From Selenomonas sp. WCT3 (GTDB lineage: Bacteria; Bacillota; Negativicutes; Selenomonadales; Selenomonadaceae): DNA of 64,000 nt. This document shows positions 33,939-41,057 of the stretch, piece by piece. Numbering within the stretch: the first letter of the stretch is position 1; every line of letters begins with the position of its first letter. The notes beneath the pieces are model-generated. The model saw only the letters and a list, made by a program, of their open reading frames with translations, was not told the DNA's origin and searched no databases. The DNA lies in NCBI GenBank assembly GCA_900100835.1, contig FNCM01000002.1, positions 186,001 through 250,000 on the forward strand, given 5' to 3'. The position numbers and the translations under genes were made by a program.

Positions 33939-34304
33939 TTATGACGGGTCAACCTTGCCCTCACTCGCCGCCTTCACTTTGGACGGGCGGGGCGCAAGGG
34001 GCTGACCGATGTTGATGTTCGAGAGCAGGTAATAGCCTGCAGGCTTGTTGCCTCCAAAGGCGGTGTGGCGGATATAACCGTAATCCTCCAGCTCCCGCCG
34101 GGCCCTTTTGACCATGGTCACGGACATTTTCGTACCCCCGGCCAGTTCCAGCAGGGACAGCCGCAGGGGAAAATGCCAAAAGGCTTCATTGCCCCGATAC
34201 ATCAGATAAGACCATAATGCCTGCGCATGGGTGGATAACGGGAAGGCCAGCTGCCGCTTGTAAAAAAAGCGGATTTCCTGCATCCACCCGCCCACCGTAT
34301 CCAT
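33939..34304 (-). CDS. Winged-helix replication-initiator-like protein
   Basis: 121 residues. The stretch LSTHAQALWSYLMYRGNEAFW followed by LSLLELAGGTKMSVTMVKRARRELEDYGYI reads as a winged helix of the kind in DnaD-like and plasmid Rep N-terminal domains. The C-terminal part is short. Its start overlaps the stop of the excisionase-like gene (TAATG). Replication role is inferred from the fold and the origin-like block at 35336-35467. Confidence 0.55.
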   Translation of the reverse strand: MDTVGGWMQEIRFFYKRQLAFPLSTHAQALWSYLMYRGNEAFWHFPLRLSLLELAGGTKMSVTMVKRARRELEDYGYIRHTAFGGNKPAGYYLLSNINIGQPLAPRPSKVKAASEGKVDPS

Positions 34305-34516
34305 TAGATTTCAATGGACGGCAGGCAGGCGTCCTGATGGGCGGCATAGTCTGCCAGCCAGTCCTCTGCTGACTGTTTGTGAATCATAATACGATGTCCG
34401 ATGCGGATAGCTGGAAACCCCCGCACATGGGAGAGCCGCCGGATGGATTTTTCCCCCAGCCCTGTGATTTTCGAAAACTCCTGCACCGATAAAAGAATCT
34501 TGCTTGTTTCTGCCAT
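34304..34516 (-). CDS. Excisionase-like helix-turn-helix protein
   Basis: 70 residues from the ATG at 34516. LSVQEFSKITGLGEKSIRRL and FPAIRIGHRIMIHKQSAEDWL form the MerR-like winged motif of excisionase (Xis) and DNA-binding helper proteins. It heads the leftward operon and probably directs the integrase to excise the element, or acts as operon regulator. Confidence 0.72.
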   Translation of the reverse strand: MAETSKILLSVQEFSKITGLGEKSIRRLSHVRGFPAIRIGHRIMIHKQSAEDWLADYAAHQDACLPSIEI

Positions 34517-34568
34517 TTCATCCACGCCTTTCCTGCTATTCAGATGGGAGTACCTACCCACATGGACA

Positions 34569-34580
34569 TTGACCAGTCAA
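34569..34580. promoter_or_regulatory. Copy of the element palindrome upstream of the excisionase-like gene
   Basis: TTGACCAGTCAA in the leader between the operon promoter (34642-34670) and the start codon at 34516. Confidence 0.5.
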
Positions 34581-34641
34581 AATCTGCCGAACTACTAGAA
34601 AATAACTGGTTTTGAAACATTACTCCCCATCTGTTAGTCTT

Positions 34642-34670
34642 ATTATACTATTATTCGGGCGCACTGTCTA
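34642..34670 (-). promoter_or_regulatory. Promoter of the leftward xis-rep-amidase operon
   Basis: TAGACA and TATAAT with a 17-bp spacer on the minus strand, in the divergent gap between the excisionase-like and repressor genes. Confidence 0.7.
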
Positions 34671-34691
34671 CCAAAATGTAATGATTTTATC

Positions 34692-34739
34692 GTATTTTAA
34701 CAGTATTTTGTGGTATTTTGCGGTAGACTATGGTAAAAT
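34692..34739 (+). repeat. Phased GTATTTT repeats in the divergent control region
   Basis: GTATTTT occurs at 34692, 34703 and 34713, about one helical turn apart, followed by GGTAAAAT. They lie between the divergent operon promoter and the repressor start and look like clustered operator half-sites. Confidence 0.45.
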
Positions 34740-34760
34740 AAGGGTGAAAGGAGGTGTGCC

Positions 34761-35201
34761 ATGAACGACAAGAGCAACAAAGACCGCGTGGCAAAATCTG
34801 ACCGGTCAATACGGGAGGAGCGTCCTGATTTAGCGGCAAGGTTCGCTGATTTGGCTGCTCAGGAGGCTTGCGATAACCTGTTTCCCAAGCGGATTAAATC
34901 CCTGCGGCAGGATTTGGATATACGGCAAAATGAAATGGCGGATATCTTGGGGGTGCCCAGCACCACTTATGCCAACTGGGAGCAGGGCAGAGCCTTTCCC
35001 AGCGTTGACCGCCTGCCGCGCATCGCGGCCTTCTTTGATGTCACGGTGGATTATCTTCTCGGAGCCAATCGGGACACCGTGAACCGCCGCATTGTCGAGC
35101 AGCTGGCCGTTCTCTCACCGGAGCAGCGGCAGGCTGTGGAGTTAGTTTTATCCAGTATGAACAGCAATAAGAAAAGCAGCAATAAATCCAGCAAGTCATG
35201 A
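34761..35201 (+). CDS. XRE-family repressor
   Basis: 146 residues. A helix-turn-helix at about 44-100 (IKSLRQDLDIRQNEMADILG, VPSTTYANWEQGRAFPSVD, then AAFFDVTVDYLLG) is followed by a short C-terminal helix for dimerisation and a Ser/Asn/Lys tail. AAAGGAGG precedes the ATG. Divergent from the excisionase-like gene, it is the likely master repressor of the element. Confidence 0.85.
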   Translation: MNDKSNKDRVAKSDRSIREERPDLAARFADLAAQEACDNLFPKRIKSLRQDLDIRQNEMADILGVPSTTYANWEQGRAFPSVDRLPRIAAFFDVTVDYLLGANRDTVNRRIVEQLAVLSPEQRQAVELVLSSMNSNKKSSNKSSKS

Positions 35202-35335
35202 TATAGGATTGACGGTGTTTGGGCAGAGCCTACCCACTACTATTATATAGAAGGTTATGTCTTCAAATAGGGTTCGTCTTAGGGAGCCTTGGAGGCCTTG
35301 CGCCCCAAGGGATAGCGGCTATCCACAGGGCACAT

Positions 35336-35383
35336 TGTGCCCGCAGTTGTACCCACAGTTGTACCCGCAGATGTGCCCGCAAT
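35336..35383 (+). repeat. Four tandem 12-bp iterons
   Basis: Four head-to-tail units of TGTRCCCRCARW with no gaps. Tandem iterons next to DnaA boxes are typical of plasmid-type replication origins. Confidence 0.7.
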
Positions 35384-35400
35384 AGTACCAACCCTGCCCG

Positions 35401-35467
35401 TTATCCACCGGTTAATCACAAGAAATTCACAGTTTATCCACAAGGTTATCCACATTTTGGTGGATAA
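35401..35467. other. DnaA-box cluster, origin-like
   Basis: TTATCCACA at 35434-35442 and 35446-35454, TTATCCACC at 35401-35409, the reverse form GTGGATAA at 35460-35467, and a near match CTATCCACA at 35320-35328. Together with the iterons they suggest an origin used when the element is circular. Confidence 0.62.
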
Positions 35468-35508
35468 GTCCATGCCTTTCCTGTGACGACGTTAAGGAGT
35501 GACAGGAA

Positions 35509-36729
35509 ATGACAACGATAAAGAAATCGGCACATCGTTGTGCCGGCGAAGGTTCGATTTACAAGGACAGCACCCGTGACCGCTGGGTTGCCCAGATAAC
35601 GGTGGGCTTTGACGGGCGGACAGGCCGCCTCATCAAGCGGACGAAATACACCCGTACCCGCAAGGAGGCGCAGGCGGCACTAGCGGAGCTCAAGGAAAAG
35701 TATGCAAGTCAGACGGCACTTTTGGCTTGCAGCATGACGGTGGGCCAGTGGCTTGACCGCTGGTTTGATACCTATTCGCGGCCGCATATCCGACAGAATA
35801 CGGCGGCGGGTTATTTGCTCATGCTCGACCTGGCCAAGGAGTATGTGGGCAGTATTGACCTTGAATCCTTGTGCAGTTTTGACCTGCAGAACATCATCAA
35901 TAAGCGGCTCTACACCCATTATCGGGAGGCGCAGTATTTTCGGACGGTTCTGCGCATGGCGTTTCGGCGGGCGGTGAAGTTAAAGCTCATTCCGGAAAAT
36001 CCTGCCGAGGATTTGGAACTGCCCAAGAAACCGCCCAAGCGTCCCTTTGTGGCACCCACCAAGGAGCAACGGGAGGCGCTGATTGAGGCACCGTCCATCT
36101 ATTACTGCTGGCGGCAGATGATGCTGGTTGAATTTATGACCGGCCTTAGACGCGGGGAGCTTTTGGCCCTCCATTGGGAGGACTTGAATCTTGATGAAGG
36201 CTGGCTGAAAGTCCGCCATGCACTGGTCAACGGGCAGAAGGAAGAAGGGATGGAGGCGTACCCGGTCTATTTGAGCCAGCCCAAGACGGAAAAGAGCCGC
36301 CGCCAGCTTTATCTGCCGCCTGCCCTCTGCAAGGAGCTTGCGGCCTACAAAGTCCAGCAGATGAAAATGCGGTTGCAGAATGGCCACTGGGAGCACCCGG
36401 AAATGGTGTTCACGGATAAGGACGGGGACTACATCAGCCCTTGCGTCTTTTCTTCCCAGTACACCAAAGTCCGCAAGAAGCTGGGCATCCAGACGACCTT
36501 TCATATGTTGCGCCACGATATGGCCAGTCGGATGAAGGCGTCCCACCAGTTTGACTTCAAGGATATTCAGGAGCAGCTGGGCCATAGCACTATCCAAATT
36601 ACTATGGATATTTATACACATATCAATGAAGAAAAAAAGACTGCGGTCAGCAACTGGCTGCAGGAAGATATGGATAATATCGTGGATTTTGGAGAGTGTG
36701 ATAAAAGTAAATCATATCAGTTGAAATGA
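35509..36729 (+). CDS. Tyrosine-type site-specific integrase
   Basis: 406 residues, Tn916/phage-type integrase. The N-terminal arm-binding domain has SIYKDSTRDRWVAQI, followed by a SAM-like core-binding domain (about 70-170) and a catalytic domain with Arg in MTGLRRGEL, His and Arg in HMLRHDMASR, His in LGHSTIQITM and Tyr in DIYTHI. AAGGAG precedes the ATG. It sits next to attR, and should carry out recombination within the tRNA-Ser sequence. Confidence 0.95.
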   Translation: MTTIKKSAHRCAGEGSIYKDSTRDRWVAQITVGFDGRTGRLIKRTKYTRTRKEAQAALAELKEKYASQTALLACSMTVGQWLDRWFDTYSRPHIRQNTAAGYLLMLDLAKEYVGSIDLESLCSFDLQNIINKRLYTHYREAQYFRTVLRMAFRRAVKLKLIPENPAEDLELPKKPPKRPFVAPTKEQREALIEAPSIYYCWRQMMLVEFMTGLRRGELLALHWEDLNLDEGWLKVRHALVNGQKEEGMEAYPVYLSQPKTEKSRRQLYLPPALCKELAAYKVQQMKMRLQNGHWEHPEMVFTDKDGDYISPCVFSSQYTKVRKKLGIQTTFHMLRHDMASRMKASHQFDFKDIQEQLGHSTIQITMDIYTHINEEKKTAVSNWLQEDMDNIVDFGECDKSKSYQLK

Positions 36730-36772
36730 AAAAAGGGGACGACCAGAGCAGAAAAATCTGCCTGTTCGTCCC
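36730..36772 (+). terminator. Hairpin after the integrase
   Basis: GGGACGA paired with TCGTCCC with an inner GCAGA/TCTGC stem right behind the stop codon; no T-run. Confidence 0.45.
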
Positions 36773-36835
36773 GACCTATCTGACGGAAAAACGTCCCGAA
36801 ATGGCCTGTAACGGCTGGAAAAATACCTCCGTGTT

Positions 36836-36853
36836 ACCCGCTAATTACCCGCT
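36836..36853. repeat. Right arm-type integrase-binding repeat
   Basis: ACCCGCTAATTACCCGCT, same as 23558-23575 except for one base. Confidence 0.6.
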
Positions 36854-36874
36854 GAACCTCTAAAAAACACAGCA

Positions 36875-36904
36875 AAAAAGACCCACGCAAAATCGCGCGA
36901 GCCC
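36875..36904 (-). terminator. Element-supplied terminator for the intact tRNA-Ser
   Basis: CTCGCGC with GCGTGGG (two wobbles) followed by TCTTTTTT on the minus strand, just past the tRNA 3' end. Confidence 0.55.
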
Positions 36905-36911
36905 TTTAATC

Positions 36912-36974
36912 TCAATGGCAGAGAGGGTGGGATTCGAACCCACGGTGGCTATTAACCACACTTGATTTCGAGTC
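36912..36974 (-). repeat. attR: 63-bp repeat inside the intact tRNA-Ser
   Basis: Identical to 23328-23390. Confidence 0.93.
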
Positions 36975-37004
36975 AAGCACCTTCGACCACTCGGACACCT
37001 CTCC
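36916..37004 (-). tRNA. tRNA-Ser(CGA)
   Basis: 89 nt with CCA encoded. Acceptor stem GGAGAGG with CCTCTCT, anticodon stem-loop CTTGA-CTCGAAA-TCAAG with anticodon CGA, a long variable arm (GTGGTTAATAGCCAC), and T-loop GGGTTCGAATCCC. The integrative element entered its 3' half and restored it. Confidence 0.96.
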
Positions 37005-37121
37005 GTGTTCGTTGCGAACAGGAATATTATACCACAGGCGATTGATTATTGTAAAGATATTTCATGTAATAAAAGAGAATATATATCGTTAAAAGTTTCT
37101 TAAAAAAATTATCGTTTCTTA

Positions 37122-37150
37122 TTGCATATCCTGATTCTTTCCTCTATAAT
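37122..37150 (+). promoter_or_regulatory. Promoter of the 65-residue gene
   Basis: TTGCAT and TATAAT with a 17-bp spacer. Confidence 0.65.
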
Positions 37151-37200
37151 AAACTTGCGGTCCTGCACAGACCGACGACACTCTATCGGGAGGTTATGGT

Positions 37201-37398
37201 TTGAATAAACAAAACGCTGACCGGGCCACCGCTAGCTTCGCTTTACTGGAGGAGGATTTTTTCCTGCTTCAAGCCAAAGCTGAGGATGTCCTTCTTGAGG
37301 CGGTAGGACTAGGTCAAAAAATGCAGGCAGCTTTTGACCGTCATAGCGACATTATGAGCTCTGCAGTGCTGAGGAAGGCTCTGTGCAGTAAAAAATGA
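37201..37398 (+). CDS. Small helical protein, function unknown
   Basis: 65 residues from a TTG start, 7 nt after GGGAGG. Beginning MNKQNADRATASFALLEEDF, it is mostly helical with no membrane segment. A good promoter upstream and a strong terminator downstream support a real gene. Family not recognised. Confidence 0.62.
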   Translation: MNKQNADRATASFALLEEDFFLLQAKAEDVLLEAVGLGQKMQAAFDRHSDIMSSAVLRKALCSKK

Positions 37399-37411
37399 GC
37401 TGATGACGCAG

Positions 37412-37444
37412 AAAGCCCCCGGATTACGAAATCCGGGGGCTTTT
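37412..37444 (+). terminator. Strong terminator
   Basis: AAAGCCCCCGGAT with ATCCGGGGGCTTT, then T. Confidence 0.9.
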
Positions 37445-37479
37445 CCTTTTATCGCACGATTTCAGCGACAAAATCCAAG

Positions 37480-39405
37480 TTACACCGTTTGTATCTGCTG
37501 TTTCCTTTTCTGCTGGAACAACAGGATGATGACGAAGATAGCAATTCCGATAACGTCCGTCAAGAGTCCCGGCTTAATCATCAAAAGGCCGCCCACTACC
37601 AACAGGATGCGTTCTGGCGTACGGCAATTGTCTGCCAGATAACCAATCAAAGCCGAAGACAGAGCTACCATTCCAATGAGAGCCGTAACCGTCGACAACA
37701 GCAAGTCGACAGCCGTTCCTTCCATCATCAGAATAACCGGCGATAGCACGAAAATATACGGAATGATGAAGGCCGCAATGGCCAGCTTCGAAGCGTTGAC
37801 GCCTGTTTTCAGCGCATTGCCACCGCTTATGCCCGCACCGGCATAGGCAGCGAGTGCCACCGGCGGTGTTACATCGGCAATGATGCCGAAGTAGAAGACA
37901 AACATGTGCGCCGCCAGAACCGGAACCCCCATCTGCACCAGTGCCGGCGCAGCAATTGTCGACGTAATGACATAGTTAGCCGTCGTCGGCACGCCCATGC
38001 CCAGAATAATAGCTGTAATCATGGTAAAGAACATGGTCGGCAGCAGCATACCTCCGGACAATTCCAACAAGCCGGAGGCCAATTTGAGGCCAACACCCGT
38101 TTTGGTTACCACACCGATGATAATACCAGCTGCAGCACAGGCTACCAGTACCCCCAGGACATTGCGGGCACCTTTTTCCAAGCCCCGAACAATCTCAATC
38201 GGTTTCATGCGGGTTGACTTGCGAAGGGCCGAGCAAATGATGGACAAGACGATTGCCACCAAGGCTGCGCGCATCGGCGTATACCCCGACACCAGCAGAT
38301 AAACAATGATAATCAGCGGCAAAGCCAAATGACCGCGCTCCTTCAATAGCGTCAGGATTTTCGGCAGTTGGTCGCGCGGAATACCTTTAAGGTTCTTGCG
38401 CTTTGCCTCAAAATGTACCCCCAGCCACACGCCAGCGAAATAGAGCAAGGCCGGAACGACAGCCGCTTTGACGATATCGATATACGGCACACCGACGAAT
38501 TCCGCCATCAGGAAGGCTGCGGCTCCCATTACCGGCGGCATCAACTGGCCACCCGTGGAAGCAGCCGCCTCAACGGCACCAGCAAAATTCTTATGATACC
38601 CCAGCTTTTTCATCATAGGAATCGTAAGGGACCCCGTACCAACTACATTGGCAACCGAACTGCCGGAAACCGTCCCCATCAAGCCAGAGGACAGCACTGC
38701 CACTTTAGCCGGGCCACCACTGGCCCAACCGGCAATAGCATTGGCAAGGTCAATGAAGAACTTGCCCAAGCCCGTAGATTCCAGATAAGCACCAAAGAGA
38801 ATAAACAAGAAAATAAAGGTAGAAGAAACACCCAGGGGAATACCAAAAATACCCTCCGTCGTAAAATACAGATGGCTGACCAACTGGGAAAGGGTCAGGC
38901 CACGATGGGCCAGCACCCCCGGCATATACGGGCCAGCAAAAGCATAACCTAAAAATACCAAGACCACACAAACCATCGGCAGGCCTACGACGCGGCGGGT
39001 AGCCTCAATGACCAGCAGGATACCCACAGCACCTACCACCAAATCTACATCCGAAACGGTACCAGCCCGCAGCACAAGATTCTGGAATTCGTAGATGATG
39101 TAGGCCGGAGCAGCCGCTCCCAAAACAGCCAGCACCAAATCAAGGGGATGAATTTTATGCCGCGACCAGGATTTGCAGGTCGGGTATAAAAGATAGACCA
39201 ACGCCAAACCGAACCCAAGATGGATACCGCGCTGCAGCTGTGCATCCAGCACACCAAAGGTAGCGGTATAAAGTTGAAAGACCGAGAACGCGATGGCAAT
39301 GGCCGCCACGATTTTCGCCATAAAGCCCGTATACTCCATGGTATCGGACTCTTTATCGAATTCCTTCAGGACGTCCTCGGCTCTCTTTGCTTCAGACTCT
39401 TTCAT
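37480..39405 (-). CDS. TRAP transporter fused permease (TAXI type)
   Basis: 641 residues with about 16-18 hydrophobic segments. The N-terminal quarter corresponds to the small DctQ-like subunit fused to the large DctM-like one, as is usual for TAXI-type TRAP systems. Family stretches include GLMGTVSGSSVANVVGTGS, EAAASTGGQLMPPVMGAAAF and PTTANYVITSTIAAPAL. It imports an organic acid or amino acid using the ion gradient. Encoded with its binding protein (39954-40916) and a DUF1850 protein; the stop/start with the DUF1850 gene overlap. Confidence 0.93.
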   Translation of the reverse strand: MKESEAKRAEDVLKEFDKESDTMEYTGFMAKIVAAIAIAFSVFQLYTATFGVLDAQLQRGIHLGFGLALVYLLYPTCKSWSRHKIHPLDLVLAVLGAAAPAYIIYEFQNLVLRAGTVSDVDLVVGAVGILLVIEATRRVVGLPMVCVVLVFLGYAFAGPYMPGVLAHRGLTLSQLVSHLYFTTEGIFGIPLGVSSTFIFLFILFGAYLESTGLGKFFIDLANAIAGWASGGPAKVAVLSSGLMGTVSGSSVANVVGTGSLTIPMMKKLGYHKNFAGAVEAAASTGGQLMPPVMGAAAFLMAEFVGVPYIDIVKAAVVPALLYFAGVWLGVHFEAKRKNLKGIPRDQLPKILTLLKERGHLALPLIIIVYLLVSGYTPMRAALVAIVLSIICSALRKSTRMKPIEIVRGLEKGARNVLGVLVACAAAGIIIGVVTKTGVGLKLASGLLELSGGMLLPTMFFTMITAIILGMGVPTTANYVITSTIAAPALVQMGVPVLAAHMFVFYFGIIADVTPPVALAAYAGAGISGGNALKTGVNASKLAIAAFIIPYIFVLSPVILMMEGTAVDLLLSTVTALIGMVALSSALIGYLADNCRTPERILLVVGGLLMIKPGLLTDVIGIAIFVIILLFQQKRKQQIQTV

Positions 39406-39896
39406 GATAACAAACCCTTTCCTAATGAATTGACATAGATTTCTACCGGCGTTCCCGGTGGATATGATTCATAGATACGGTATTCCTGCCCCCCCAGAAA
39501 CAGGGTCAGCTTCGTGCCCACCCCAGTTCGGAGCGTCAGCGACGGGAAATGCCGTTCCATATTATCCATGATGTAATAATCGCCTTCCTGCCGGAAGTCC
39601 CCCTCTCCTTCCAGGAAAGGCAGGCCGACACCAAAGGATTGATACTTTGTGGAGTGAAGAACAAAACTGTGACCATCCGCATCGACGGCTAAGTTTTCTT
39701 CCACTGGCGTTTTCTGCACCGAATGGATGAAGCGGATGGAAAATTCCGTACCAGGCGCTGCCTGCACCACCGCCACGCGGCTGCCACCGGCCTTTACAAA
39801 CAGGCACGGTCTGCTGAGGATATATCCGCCCCCCAGCAATATGCCGATAATACCCAGCCAAACCACTGGCCGTTTCCACCAACACAATTTTGTCAC
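39402..39896 (-). CDS. DUF1850 protein of the TAXI-TRAP system
   Basis: 164 residues, one N-terminal membrane helix then a periplasmic beta domain with FSIRFIHSVQKTPVEE, the family signature. DUF1850 genes are regularly found between TAXI binding proteins and fused permeases. GTG start with GGAGG close upstream. Probably an accessory of the transporter; biochemical role unknown. Confidence 0.82.
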   Translation of the reverse strand: MTKLCWWKRPVVWLGIIGILLGGGYILSRPCLFVKAGGSRVAVVQAAPGTEFSIRFIHSVQKTPVEENLAVDADGHSFVLHSTKYQSFGVGLPFLEGEGDFRQEGDYYIMDNMERHFPSLTLRTGVGTKLTLFLGGQEYRIYESYPPGTPVEIYVNSLGKGLLS

Positions 39897-39953
39897 TTTC
39901 CTCCTACGTAATTAGCCTTCCTCAATGATACTGAGGAAGGCTAACTGCTTTTC

Positions 39954-40916
39954 TTATTCCTTGAAGAACTTCTCGGCACCAGCGTTCATCGGCAAGGACA
40001 TTCCCTTCATCGCACCATCTTTCGTGATGAGCTTGCCAACGGAATGAGCTGCCTGCAACCGGTCGAGATTCGAGAAGATTGCCTTGGCAATCTCGTAGCC
40101 CAGCTTGTCATCGACTTTATCCGTAGCAACCAGCATAGCCATAACGGAAATCGTCTGAACTTCCTCGTTGAACCCTGCATAGGTTCCTGCCGGAATCGTC
40201 GTCTTCGTGTAGAACGGATACTTCGCAATCAGCGCCTCAGCCTTGTCGCTGTCCACTGGCAACAGGCGAATCTTGTTCTGGGAACTGATATCCTGAACCG
40301 ATGCCGTCGGATAACCCGCCGTCAGGAAAGCAGCATCCACATTGCCATCCTTGAGGGCGCTGGCGCCTTCAGCAAAGGACAGGTACTGAACTTCAATGTC
40401 GTTATAGGTGATGCCATAAGCTTCGAGAATCTGGCGGGCATTTGCCTCAGCACCAGAACCAGCTGCACCGACGGCCACCTTCTTGCCCTTCAAATCCTTG
40501 ATGGATTTGATCCCCGAGCTGTCCAGGGTTACAAACTGGCAAGTCTCCGGATACAGCGTTGCGATGCCGCGGATGTTGTCCACTTTCTTATCCTGGAACA
40601 TCTCCGTGCCGTTCACAGCGTAATAGGTAATATCATTCTGAACAATAGCCAGATCCACCGAGCCATCCTTCAGCATATTGATATTGGCCACGGTAGCACC
40701 GGTACTCTGAGCACTGGCGTTCATGCCTTTGATATCCTTGTTGAGGATTTCTGCCATTGCGCCACCGATTGGATAGTAGGTACCAGCTGTACCGCCCGTC
40801 GCGATATTCAGGAATTTTTTGCCGCCGTCATCGCCACCGCAACCGGTGAGAACTGCTGCCGAAACAACCATAGCCATGCCAATGGCTGCCAGTTTCTTGA
40901 ATTTACCAAAGTCCAT
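39954..40916 (-). CDS. TAXI-family TRAP solute-binding lipoprotein
   Basis: About 320 residues from the ATG at 40916 after GGAGG. Signal peptide with lipobox LTGC (Cys at 26). Mature part starts with LNIATGGTAGTYYPIGGAMAE, the TAXI family signature, and carries VDLAIVQNDITYYAVNG. It captures the substrate outside the inner membrane and hands it to the permease encoded downstream. Glutamate-like or other carboxylate substrates are known for the family; the ligand here is not predictable. Confidence 0.93.
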   Translation of the reverse strand: MDFGKFKKLAAIGMAMVVSAAVLTGCGGDDGGKKFLNIATGGTAGTYYPIGGAMAEILNKDIKGMNASAQSTGATVANINMLKDGSVDLAIVQNDITYYAVNGTEMFQDKKVDNIRGIATLYPETCQFVTLDSSGIKSIKDLKGKKVAVGAAGSGAEANARQILEAYGITYNDIEVQYLSFAEGASALKDGNVDAAFLTAGYPTASVQDISSQNKIRLLPVDSDKAEALIAKYPFYTKTTIPAGTYAGFNEEVQTISVMAMLVATDKVDDKLGYEIAKAIFSNLDRLQAAHSVGKLITKDGAMKGMSLPMNAGAEKFFKE

Positions 40917-40971
40917 ACAAACGCCTCCTATGTCCATTTTTGCATACAATATTTTTCATACCACGTATGTA

Positions 40972-41000
40972 ATTATAGCATAGCATATATACATAATCAA
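40972..41000 (-). promoter_or_regulatory. Promoter of the TAXI-TRAP operon with flanking inverted repeats
   Basis: TTGATT and TATAAT with a 17-bp spacer. ACAATATTTTT (40946-40956) and AAAAATATTGT (41014-41024) form an 11-bp inverted repeat around it, and ATAGCAT/ATGCTAT a 7-bp one inside. Confidence 0.6.
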
Positions 41001-41057
41001 CAAGCATGCTATAAAAAATATTGTCTTTTGTAAAGTATATCTGTATACATTACACAC

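Larger units (their letters stand above)
23328..36974. mobile_element. Integrative element in tRNA-Ser(CGA), 13.6 kb, bounded by 63-bp direct repeats
   Basis: The 63 bp at 23328-23390 recur exactly at 36912-36974. The right copy is part of an intact tRNA-Ser; the left is only its 3' part. Between them lie an integrase next to the right end, an excisionase-like gene, an XRE repressor, replication-like genes and an origin-like block. No capsid, terminase, relaxase or secretion genes are seen, so it is neither a complete phage nor a self-transmissible conjugative element by content. It may be a satellite, a remnant, or an element that replicates as a circle and borrows a transfer system. Confidence 0.93.

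Noticed and set aside
35336..35383. CRISPR-like tandem repeats
   Set aside because: 12-bp units without spacers; they are iterons, not a CRISPR array.
32005..36729. Complete prophage
   Set aside because: Amidase, repressor and integrase are present, but no terminase, portal, capsid or tail gene can be seen.
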